A stretch of 64,000 nucleotides of DNA from assembly GCF_037975245.1 (NCBI RefSeq), contig NC_092572.1:34011989-34075988 (forward strand), written 5' to 3'. The notes below the pieces were generated by a model. The model did no database searches. It was not told where the DNA came from and was given only the letters and a program-made list of their open reading frames with translations. A program made the translations under genes and the position numbers. The DNA is from Apostichopus japonicus (Eukaryota; Echinodermata; Holothuroidea; Aspidochirotida; Stichopodidae). Below, piece after piece: positions 37,601 to 42,775 of this stretch. Numbering within the stretch: position 1 is the first letter of the stretch; every line of letters begins with the position of its first letter.

Positions 37601-40458
37601 ATTCAAACAAATTCAAAGTTCAAAATGGGTGACAATTAAATCAATTTGTAAGCTTGAAAGTAATGTTTACAAGCATTTGTGTTGCTTCTGTCGAAAATAG
37701 CTTATTGCAAAACATTTTTAAGTAAAAAGTCCATGTGCAATATATATATTTATATTTTCTTGTTTTCTGATGTTAGGCTGGAGTGGAAGATTCTGCAGCT
37801 AGCAGCTCTAAAAAAGTAGTTGATGCAGGACCATCTCAGTCACAGAAGAAGACTGATGATGAAAGTCTAACTGTCAAACAACCCATGGAAAACATTGATC
37901 TAGAAGTCAGAACAGGATGTCTCAGGGTAATAATTTACATACATGATTCTGTTGTCCTAAAAAAAGAGTCTTTTTAGAACATATTACATAAATTGGGGCT
38001 TTACAGTCCATACTGGCCCTTCAGGCATACCTACTTTGACGTTAAAGTTCCATGGTTTGCTTGTATATATTACATCATGATTTATTTCTACTAAAATGCT
38101 TGCCTTCTAGTACTGATGCTGTTTATGATACCTCAGCTTTATGAGGTATGTTCTTGCTGCAGTTAGATTAAGGAGACTGAAATGTTACAATAGTGAATGC
38201 AGTAACTTATAAAGATATTTGACAGCACACGACCAAGCCCTCATGATTTCGTGCCATGTTTTGTGAAAGAGCTTAACAAATTAGAGTGTGTCAATTAAAT
38301 GCTGACTGTGCGCCTTTTGCCAACAATGTGTAACGTACACAGCTGACACACATGTTAGCAACTTGTACACAAGAAGGATACAACCGGCACAATGTTGGTT
38401 CATAAGTCATCTTTTGGAGATTACATACAATAAATTAAGTACTAAGCACAACTTTTCACAGTTTCAACCATTGCCTTGTGCACAGATTCTAGTTTTGGGT
38501 CCAGCTTCAGTTTCCCTGAGTGTGTAAAGTTGAAGTGAGTGTACAAACTTAATTGCAATCACGTAAATACGAGTTTTGGGGGTTCTATATGATTAGATTT
38601 CTTTACCTCAAGAAGTGTTTATGGTGATCAAAAAGTTCCAATAAATAATTGATATTAGCATGTTCATTGGATCCTTTGTCTCTCAGAGACTTAATTGGTT
38701 GGAAATGCACAATGCAAATGATTGACCGGGCACGTCTCTTCTCACCGCCTTGTCTAATTGTTGAAATGCGCCCAGAACAAGGCCATTGCAAACATTTTGT
38801 AGTACTGTGCCAGGGCTCCACGGTGCAATGTGCAACCAGAACATTTGTTGTATATAAATTGAGTGTGCTACACACTCCGGTTGGGTGGTGACTCACAACT
38901 TGTCACCATTTTTGTTTTATTTCATTATGTTCTCGATCTTCTTGTTCTGGACGTGTGCAAATGAGTTGGGAGAATCTTTATTATTTTCATCACATATGAG
39001 AGACATCTAGCCAGTGACAACTATTACAGTGAAGAAAGGCACCATAGTTGCCTTATTGGGGGAAATTCACGAACTCCTTTAAGTGACTCCACTCTTAGAC
39101 TTTAGTGACTCATGACGCACATGTTAACTCTGCCATTCTGTATCATGCTTTAATATATACATAAACGATATACATCAGGTGTCAGTTATAGTATAATTAA
39201 TTTGTAAATGAACAATAATTGGAACACAATGGATTCATATTAATTCACTCTGTAATCAATTCATTAAACGTTATTAAATACTTTTGACAGGGGACCTGAT
39301 AGAGAACTGATATAGTTTGTGGATGTTCTAATCATGTAACACTCAATGTTCATATATTTTTATCATATTACAGGATCTCTCTGGGAAAATTCCAAAAGAA
39401 TGGAAAAATGTAGGTAGAAATCTTGGACGAAAAGATGAAGAGCTTTATATACTTCAGACAGATTCTAACAACCAGGGACACAAGGAAACTGTTTATCAGA
39501 TGTTGCTGACTTGGAAACAAAGCAATGGTAGTAATTCCACATACAGAGTACTGGGAGAGGCTTTAGAAGCAGCTGGTCGCAGAGACCTGCAAGAGATACT
39601 GTACATTCAGGGTAAATAATTAATGTAATCATACAAATACCTCAAAGGACCTTAGCAATTAAATATATAACTGAATTATACGTAAAACTACTTTCTGCTA
39701 CAGATACCAACTTCCCAAATAAAGTAAACTTGATTTCCTTCTGCAACATTAAAACAGCAAATAAACTGTTTAGAATCTCACTTTAACAACTTTCGTATTA
39801 ATTAAGTGTACAGATAGAATCTAATTTCAGTATTCCAGGTAAAATATCCATAATATCTCGTCGCTTTATAATCACTAAGCTTCCACCTATGTTCAAGTAA
39901 GACACCAAGTAACATCTTCAACATAAAACAACACTAATTTTTGTAAGGATACTTTATATGTCATTTCTGTGTAGGCTACACTTCTTTGGTTTAAATTAAC
40001 ACTGCCAGAAACCTGTCTTTATTGTGTTCGTTTTGTAAAATAGTATTCTGCATTAAGAAGTTCTTTTGGCCTTTGGCACTTAGAACATATTTGACCATCA
40101 ACTTTTATTTTCTTAACTCTTTTCTACCTTTTTAACCACTACCAAAAATGATAACTGATGATTGGTTAGATCCAGGCAAGTGCTTTGCCAACTCACAGTG
40201 ATAGATCACAGTTAAATGCAAATCTCCAGCCAAACTGCTCTGTATGTCAAAAAAGTTCTCCATTTTTCCTCCCTTGTCTGTGTAGGGTATTCTGTATCAT
40301 TCCATATGCACCTAAAGCATTTTAATAGTGTTTATATTGATAAAAAAAGCCATTCAGCATTAAAATATCTTGTATTCTCTACCATAGAACACTTTATATC
40401 ATTAAATATTTGTTTTACTCATCTCACCTGTTCAGCTGGTATCAAACAAGAAAGCTAA
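13240..40458 (+). CDS. 13-exon propeller-DED-DED-NACHT-Death protein (gene model)
   Basis: The model joins 13240-14034, 17980-18250, 18624-18923, 20127-21862, 22574-22776, 23645-23721, 30386-30447, 31314-31463, 33880-33984, 36022-36126, 37777-37926, 39374-39611 and 40436-40458. All introns are GT-AG and all phases agree (0,1,1,0,2,1,0,0,0,0,0,1), giving 4,215 bp and 1,404 residues. Order: beta-propeller (1-265), DED-like folds (266-355 and 356-455), NACHT plus helical domains (456-1034), linker (1035-1318), Death domain (1319-1398). Death folds recruit partners by homotypic contacts and NACHT is an oligomerising NTPase, so a cytosolic signalling scaffold in immunity or cell death is the likely role. 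No LRRs, signal peptide or membrane segment is seen. Weakest points are the 4 kb intron joining exon 1, and exons 6, 7 and 13, which rest on splice sites and phase. Exon 1 alone could belong to a separate gene. Confidence 0.65.
14221..14555 (+). repeat. two direct copies, 220-bp period, in intron 1
   Basis: 14221-14335 and 14441-14555 are about 85-90 percent alike, both running from ATTTTAATAGG, through ACACATACATAC and CAAAATCCTCTGAAATT, to AAACTGTGTGGACC or its variant. Confidence 0.75.
14556..15859. other. intron 1, no gene recognised
   Basis: AT-rich sequence with two GCCATGGCAAC-like motifs near 14925 and 15198. No exon-like frame was found. Confidence 0.5.
15860..16225 (+). repeat. dispersed repeat with terminal hairpin, copy 1
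   Basis: Begins with a perfect hairpin at 15871-15900 (arms GGTTCCTTGCTTT/AAAGCAAGGAACC, loop TTGC), followed by a GT-rich run and ending in AAATTTGGTGGGTGGATAGC. A second copy lies inverted at about 62090-62280, where GGTTCCTT and AAGGAACC again form a hairpin and TTTGGTGGGTGGATGGCCCA is read on the minus strand. The superfamily is not identified; a hairpin near one end is shared with Helitrons, but CTRR ends were not seen. Confidence 0.6.
16226..16540 (+). repeat. AGGTCA-type degenerate repeat in intron 1
   Basis: Contains GAAGGTCAACAAAGGTCAATTAG-like phrases and CAATAACTTGAGAACAG, matching the family seen at 8880-9860. Confidence 0.55.
16700..17664. mobile_element. foldback-like element with minisatellite arms
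   Basis: The left arm (about 16700-16835) and right arm (about 17513-17664) are inverted copies. Each starts at its outer end with CACTTCGCCCAACAACCATT and then runs into tandem copies of a 22-bp unit containing GGTCATTTCGCCCAACCAG. Between them lies about 680 bp of unrelated AT-rich DNA without a transposase. Tandem short repeats within long inverted ends are typical of Foldback-type elements. No clear target-site duplication was found. Frames on both strands across the arms are translations of the 22-bp repeat and are not genes. Confidence 0.7.
17980..18250 (+). CDS. exon 2: DED-like death fold 1
   Basis: Acceptor CTCTCTTCCATAG at 17979 and donor AG|GTAGGC at 18251; starts in phase 0, ends in phase 1. 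The 90 residues read as a six-helix death-effector-type domain: a first amphipathic helix near FSHLKEELSSKL, the characteristic core FLLALEERGFIHPSNVNRL, and a closing helix after LTELKINRTHLL. The last segment resembles the DED charge-triad motif RxDL but has His in place of Asp (RTHL), so contacts made by that triad may differ. Death effector domains assemble with other DEDs (FADD and initiator caspases in vertebrates); the partner here is unknown. Confidence 0.75.
18251..18623. other. intron 2
   Basis: 373 bp, GT-AG. It holds a C-rich stretch with CCCTACCCCTTCCCCA-like repeats at 18338-18390 and nothing else of note. Confidence 0.7.
18624..18923 (+). CDS. exon 3: DED-like death fold 2
   Basis: Acceptor CTTAATCATTTCAG at 18623 and donor AAG|GTATTG at 18924; enters and leaves in phase 1. 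The exon encodes about 100 residues with the same fold signature as exon 2: FLAGLSAHLTFS, then LSFLLTIDKMGIINPSDV as the helix 5/turn motif, then LLQAVAKIHEY. It is more diverged from classical DEDs than the first copy and has no RxDL. Two consecutive death folds before a NACHT resemble tandem-DED proteins such as c-FLIP or caspase-8 in the N-terminal half, but the effector half is an NTPase instead of a protease. Confidence 0.7.
18924..20126. other. intron 3, AT-rich with microsatellite
   Basis: 1.2 kb. Includes AT-rich simple sequence at about 19430-19620, with an uninterrupted (TA)n run near 19545-19599. No other feature is recognised. Confidence 0.7.
20127..21862 (+). CDS. exon 4: NACHT ATPase with helical domains
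   Basis: Acceptor TTGTTTTAAAG at 20126, donor AAG|GTAAAG at 21863; enters phase 1 and leaves phase 0. Motifs: Walker A GQPGSGKT at residues 539-546 of the model; Walker B LILDGLEE at about 613-620, where the usual NACHT DGLDE has Glu for the second Asp; the arginine-containing sensor-1-like segment VIITARTDYA; NVPLLFVLLVHNI from the winged-helix region; and FLHKLIQEWFAAQYLAL (from about residue 895), which matches the conserved F-H-x-x-x-Q-E-[FW]-x-A-A-x-Y-L motif after NACHT. A Ser/Thr/Asp/Lys-rich insert of about 80 residues (809-892) precedes that helix and looks disordered. An unspliced read would stop at 21953. The core motifs make an active ATPase likely. The frame open upstream of 20127 is intron. 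Confidence 0.9.
21863..22573. other. intron 4
   Basis: 711 bp, GT-AG, with no feature recognised. Confidence 0.7.
22574..22776 (+). CDS. exon 5: post-NACHT helical segment
   Basis: Acceptor TTATTTTCCAG at 22573 and donor ACG|GTGAGG at 22777; phase 0 in, phase 2 out. It encodes about 67 residues rich in Leu, Lys, Glu and Ile, beginning IPIKCLKLSDVVEKITEKAL and passing through YKDLIKFIINNEKVEVA, predicted alpha-helical. No leucine-rich repeat consensus is present. It probably ends the helical region behind the NACHT module. Confidence 0.65.
22777..23644. other. intron 5
   Basis: 868 bp, with a patch related to the AGGTCA family (CAAAGGCCATTTGAGGTCAG near 23325). An alternative upstream acceptor at 23589 would put exon 6 out of frame with exon 5, so it was not used. 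Confidence 0.6.
23645..23721 (+). CDS. exon 6: short linker exon
   Basis: A strong pyrimidine tract and acceptor (TACTCTTTTTTTAACAG, ending 23644) and donor CAG|GTAACA at 23722. Phase 2 in, phase 1 out, encoding about 26 residues with the core LLLPSPPVAVKDEKVLSNLQ. No domain is recognised. It is supported by splice signals and exact phase fit only. Confidence 0.55.
23722..24840. other. left part of intron 6
   Basis: No gene recognised. Short frames at 23915, 24192 and 24679 have no motif or splice context. Confidence 0.5.
24841..25494. mobile_element. hAT-type MITE in intron 6
   Basis: Element 24849-25486 (638 bp) has inverted ends CAGGTGCGGCGGAAC (left) and CAGTGGCGGTGGAACC (right, read inward), each followed closely by a G run. 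It is bounded by exact 8-bp duplications GCATACAC at 24841-24848 and 25487-25494. There is no transposase; open frames across it are chance reads. Confidence 0.85.
25854..27503 (-). pseudogene. RTE-like LINE: reverse transcriptase part
   Basis: 549 codons open. Landmarks in order: GKAAGLDGTSGEMIKAGGE, KHRTISLLCHASKVLLEV, EEQFGFVAGKGTTDAI, the catalytic motif A segment VDYSKAFDTVNH, FEKGVRQGCIVSPLLFN (motif B), RYADDTTLIA (motif C with intact YADD), SFKYLGSMV, and a distal RRMLQVSWKDRKTN/YGHWKRRSD region. All key RT aspartates are present. It encodes target-primed reverse transcription of the element's own RNA. The first codons overlap the endonuclease frame at 27388-27503 and are out of frame with it, so this part is translated only by frameshift or is non-functional. 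Confidence 0.9.
27388..28839 (-). pseudogene. RTE-like LINE: AP endonuclease part
   Basis: 483 codons. From about residue 60 it matches the exonuclease-endonuclease-phosphatase fold: IATWNVRTLND (motif with the metal-binding Asn), LGLAEVRWTSSG (catalytic Glu), VLGDFNAQIG (Asp and Asn), and DCVSDHQLVWMKL (terminal SDH histidine). This nuclease nicks the target DNA. Such sequences are often misnamed craniofacial development protein 2-like in automatic annotation. The frame runs into the linker (KDKNGEMLYEADKIK) and is then lost by a one-base shift. The first 55 or so residues are not conserved-looking and the true start is uncertain. Confidence 0.9.
29195..29490 (-). pseudogene. THAP-type zinc finger fragment, altered
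   Basis: On the minus strand a single frame reads CRGCNRTN, then FNFPSGKSSKRYRKLWIRFV, RRTRKDF, KVFSAHFTEDDW and FRPLLKTTAV. This follows the THAP plan C-x2-C, F-P, K-W, R-x-D-F, C-x-x-H-F, but the third zinc ligand is replaced by Phe (VFSAHF where VCSxHF is usual). A short start peptide MPKN just upstream, ATG at about 29490, lies one base out of frame with the finger. THAP domains occur in host DNA-binding proteins and in P-element and Kolobok transposases. A possible donor (G|GTATGA) follows TTAVYVMG. No TIR or downstream exon was found, so it is called a decayed fragment. Confidence 0.6.
29491..30385. other. right part of intron 6
   Basis: AT-rich, with several AATAAA-like strings and no gene recognised. 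The 29858-30043 frame has no motif. Confidence 0.5.
30386..30447 (+). CDS. exon 7: short linker exon
   Basis: Acceptor TACTCATTTCAG at 30385 and donor ATG|GTGAGA at 30448. 62 bp, phase 1 in and phase 0 out, which is exactly what exons 6 and 8 require. It encodes the hydrophobic-leaning peptide EWIIGANLIHTLNVTTGEWM. No domain is recognised. Confidence 0.55.
30530..31250 (+). repeat. AGGTCA-type degenerate repeat array in intron 7
   Basis: At least four diverged units with TTGTAAACACAATAACTC, GAACTTCACACTTGGTATGT and AGGTCA elements. A perfect DR1 arrangement AGGTCA-A-AGGTCA is at 30794-30806. Confidence 0.7.
31314..31463 (+). CDS. exon 8 (linker exon A)
   Basis: 50 codons, phase 0 at both ends; acceptor TTTTCTGATGTTAG at 31313 and donor AGG|GTAATA at 31464. 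It encodes a polar, probably disordered linker with core ADSAASSSNKVVDAG, SQSQKKTGDES and LENIELEVRTESLR. The exon is about 80 percent identical at protein level to exon 11, and the 3' flanking intron is duplicated with it. Being a multiple of three with phase 0-0, it can be skipped or repeated without breaking the frame. Confidence 0.75.
31464..32310 (+). repeat. duplicated intron segment, copy 1 (after exon A)
   Basis: Aligns with 37927-38690 in the same orientation, starting at the donor GTAATAATTTACATACA and continuing through ACATCATGATTTATTTCT, ATGCTGTTTATGATACCTCA and TACACAGCTGACACACAT. Copy 1 carries extra bases. Confidence 0.75.
32311..32690. other. intron 8, unannotated part
   Basis: C-rich tract at 32335-32355, otherwise nothing recognised. 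Confidence 0.5.
32740..33515 (+). repeat. 148-bp tandem array, about 5 copies
   Basis: The phrase GCATGTGTCTTTCATATAGT starts at 32807, 32955, 33103, 33251 and 33399, an exact 148-bp spacing. The inner copies are almost identical; the first is more diverged. Each unit contains AAGGTCACAGGTCATGTGGG, so the array is a locally homogenised expansion of the AGGTCA repeat family. It lies within intron 8 and has no coding potential. Confidence 0.95.
33516..33879 (+). repeat. AGGTCA repeats and duplicated 5' flank of exon B
   Basis: Diverged AGGTCA units, then from about 33680 a stretch (TGAATTCACCAGTGGTCAA, ATCTTGTCTGCAGTG) also found before exon 10 at about 35840-36021. Confidence 0.65.
33880..33984 (+). 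CDS. exon 9 (linker exon B)
   Basis: 35 codons, phase 0-0; acceptor TATCTGCAG at 33879, donor ATG|GTAAAG at 33985. It encodes a Ser/Pro-rich peptide with SSLSGNPVPSQSADVQ and the basic cluster HSKKRRFNEST. The KKRR patch could act as a nuclear localisation or docking motif, which is inference. It differs from exon 10 at four of 35 residues. Confidence 0.75.
33985..36021. other. intron 9 with duplicated flanks
   Basis: 33985-34120 matches 36127-36260 (GATCATCTCAGAATATCTTCC, ACTGATCACAAGTGACAATG), the 3' flank of the duplicated exon B. The phrase TTGACTGCAGTGACTAGCTGAG occurs at about 34301 and 34679. 35390-35830 again holds AGGTCA-type units. 34130-35380 shows nothing recognisable as a gene. 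Confidence 0.6.
36022..36126 (+). CDS. exon 10 (linker exon B')
   Basis: 35 codons, phase 0-0, acceptor TATCTGCAG at 36021 and donor ATG|GTAAAG at 36127. Near copy of exon 9, again carrying HSKKRRFNEST. Acidic/Ser start DVSSSSLSGF replaces NVSASSLSGN. Both copies have intact splice sites and no stop, so both may be used, together or alternatively. Confidence 0.75.
36127..37776. other. intron 10
   Basis: About 36590-36905 contains imperfect repeats of TTGAATTGAGAAACATT and GACTTGTGATAAAAT with a period near 115 bp. 37060-37700 holds short frames with no motif. Confidence 0.55.
37777..37926 (+). CDS. exon 11 (linker exon A')
   Basis: 50 codons, phase 0-0; acceptor TTTTCTGATGTTAG at 37776 and donor AGG|GTAATA at 37927, the same signals as exon 8. 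Encodes DSAASSSKKVVDAG, SQSQKKTDDES and MENIDLEVRTGCLR. It joins directly, in phase 0, to the Death-domain exon. Confidence 0.75.
37927..38690 (+). repeat. duplicated intron segment, copy 2 (after exon A')
   Basis: Partner of 31464-32310 with about 85 percent identity by eye and several deletions. Confidence 0.75.
38691..39373. other. rest of intron 11
   Basis: No feature recognised. Opposing short frames at 38603-38896 are not supported. Confidence 0.55.
39374..39611 (+). CDS. exon 12: Death domain
   Basis: Acceptor ATCATATTACAG at 39373 and donor CAG|GTAAAT at 39612; phase 0 in, phase 1 out. The 79 residues fit a Death domain from helix 1 to helix 6: IPKEWKNVGRNLGRKDEEL (the W-x-x-L/V-G-R-x-L-G signature), YQMLLTWKQSNGSNSTYRVL (the L-x-x-W helix followed by the x-L-x-x-A-L-x-x-x-G turn), LGEALEAAGRRDLQEIL. 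All hydrophobic anchors are in place. Such domains bind other Death domains (for example of adaptor proteins). If not spliced, translation would stop three codons later at 39617-39619, giving a nearly identical product. Confidence 0.9.
39612..40435. other. intron 12
   Basis: 824 bp, AT-rich, no feature recognised. Confidence 0.55.
40436..40458 (+). CDS. exon 13: terminal codons and stop
   Basis: A very good pyrimidine tract and acceptor (TTTTACTCATCTCACCTGTTCAG, ending 40435) leads into a phase 1 frame that adds the tail AGIKQES and a TAA. Support is splice signal plus phase only. The alternative is read-through of exon 12 into its own stop. No clear AATAAA signal was found shortly downstream. 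Confidence 0.5.
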
Positions 40459-41300
40459 TGAGTGGCTAGAAACAGGCGGGAGTTCATACTGAGGTAAAAG
40501 CGTCCAATATGCAGCCAATCCGTTCTGCTTGTCTGACGGAAGAGATCTCACAACTGCTCATTTCTTGGAGGAAGAAATACGATAGTGAGATGACTTGTAG
40601 TGTTCATTACAACAATTGACATATTATTGTGGAAAAAAATATGTGTTAAGTCAAGGTGAGCACATTTGAAACATTGTAACTATGATAACTAATGATGTTT
40701 GAAATATTTAAAATGGGAGCTGATAGTACCTAACTTGAATAGATATGAGAAAATAATAGTAACAAACCTAAAACTCTCTTAAAGCAATGATCACATTTTA
40801 CAGTTGCGTATCAACTTTCATTTACTTTTTAGTTATTCGTAAATTTCAGCTTTTAGACTGATATCATAGCATATCAATGGTAGACTTTCATTTGTAATGA
40901 GCTTCCATCATAGTTACAGCTATGAATATGCATATCAGTTTTCACGTTGTTATGTTTACAACATTTATATCATTAATCATTCAGAGTCAGTAGGTATGAC
41001 TGAATCAGATATCCTTATTGGAATTGGAAGCAATATTCAAACAAGGTACAAAAGATTCCTACATTTTCACTGTTTGATCTATTTCTGGTCTCATTACTAA
41101 TAACCAGGATTGATTGGTCTTCTACCGCTAGATACAAGACCGTCTCAAATCATCTTGTCATAATATATTAGTTAAATGTTCACAGTCAGATTTCAAACAT
41201 GGGTGTCACCATTAGTATAATTTTAGTAGTTCTTACCAAATTACATAACAAAGTTATCTTGATTCAACTGCTTAGTAATATGTTTTGTTGTTCTTTTTAG
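40459..41300. other. 3' UTR or intergenic
   Basis: AT-rich with no further domain. The short frame at 40897-41100 has no motif. Confidence 0.5.
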
Positions 41301-41434
41301 ATGCGTACATGATATCATGAACTGTATCAGCCTGGGATGTTTCTTTCTGCATATCCTACACTGTTGCGATGTGTATATAACAGCTGTATCCAAGCACTTA
41401 CGAAAGCTTGGTGATCTTCATATGTTATGCCAGG
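41301..41434 (+). CDS. possible orphan exon
   Basis: An acceptor (TTTGTTGTTCTTTTTAG, ending 41300) and a donor (CCAG|GTATGC at 41435) frame 134 bp that is open only in phase 2. The peptide contains DIMNCISLGCFFLHILHCCD and AVSKHLRKLGDLHMLCQ. It cannot follow exon 12 or 13 in phase. It may be an exon of a neighbouring or broken paralogue, an alternative exon, or chance. No family was recognised. Confidence 0.3.
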
Positions 41435-41638
41435 TATGCATTGTGCATGTTTTACACTGCTTTTGAGACATTGTTTCTTCTTACCCAAATCTGCGACAGC
41501 TAAGTCAGTAGAGCTAAGTTTAAGCGATTTGCCAAGAAGTGCAAAGTTACATATATCGAGTGTCTTTCCAAATAATATCGACTGATGTACCATTCAAGAA
41601 GGAATGCGATTAAAAGTTCTTGACCTAATTGATGTAAC

Positions 41639-41667
41639 CATGGAGGTAAAACAGATTTACCTCCATG
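41639..41667. repeat. short perfect hairpin
   Basis: 12-bp arms CATGGAGGTAAA and TTTACCTCCATG around ACAGA. Confidence 0.85.
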
Positions 41668-42364
41668 ATGTAATGTTCAAAGCCATTTTACACTTTTAGA
41701 CATTATCTATTACCAATGTCCTACGTTTTTTGTGCCTCTTTTTCATTATTTGATTTATTTGTTAAATTTAATAGTGGAATTACTAAATGTATTTGAGTTT
41801 GGTGACAATAGCTTTACTATGAAACCTTTGTCAAATGCAAATACTGTCAAGCTTAGGTAATTGACCAACAGGATCATTGTTAATAATTTATGAGAAAGTT
41901 GTAGTATTACCTGATGAATTAAATGTCCCTAAATATATTTAAATGTGATTAAATGTTGCTAAAAGTACTACATTTAGAGAAAACTGATCTCAATGATCAC
42001 CAGATACGAAATAAATCAAACCAACAGACGGATCTACAAATGACCAATTACAAGAAACATTATATAAGACGTCACTTAGTCCTTCTCATTTTTCATAATT
42101 CAATTTGGATTTCTATACAGTGAAGAAGAGAAGATGATGTTGACTTGAACTCCAGAAGTTCCAGACAGTATTTGAATTTGCCTTATCTACACCAGAAACG
42201 GCCATCAATGGATAAGTGAACAGACAAGATATGTGAGCATTGAAAGTATGCTAGATGAGAAGCAGCGCTATATTTATTAATTGTAGCAGAGACACAGAGC
42301 AGGCATCACCCAGCTGTCTAAAAAACAATACATCTATGGCTAAGAATGAACACAAGGGTATGGT
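41668..42364. other. non-coding, nothing recognised
   Basis: AT-rich sequence. Confidence 0.5.
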
Positions 42365-42775
42365 GGGTATTGACTGAGTTGTGGGGATACTGAGATCATT
42401 GGTGGATCATCAATGAGTATAGAGCACAACTGTGACTACCACCTAATGTTTGGACCAGTTGTGTGAACACTGAGATCATTGGCGTAGCGTCTATGACTAT
42501 AGAGCACTACAGTGACTACCACCTAATGTTTGGACCAGTTGTGGGGACACTGAGATCATTGGTGGGGCATCTGTGACTATAGAGCACTACTGTGACTACC
42601 ACCTAATGTTTGGACTAGTTGTGTGGACACTGACACCATTGGCATAGCGTCTATGACTATAGAGCATTATTGTGACTACCCCCTAATGTTTTGACCAGTT
42701 TTGTGGACACAGATCATTGGCTTAGCATCTATGACAAAAGAGCACTACTGTGATGACTACCTAATGTAGCCAAGA
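42365..42775 (+). repeat. 80-bp tandem array, about 5 copies
   Basis: ACCTAATGTTTGGACCAGTT-type phrases start at 42441, 42521, 42601 and 42681, with a decayed copy at about 42759. Each unit also carries ACTGAGATCATTGG and CTATGACTATAGAGCACTAC. No coding frame crosses the array. Confidence 0.9.
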
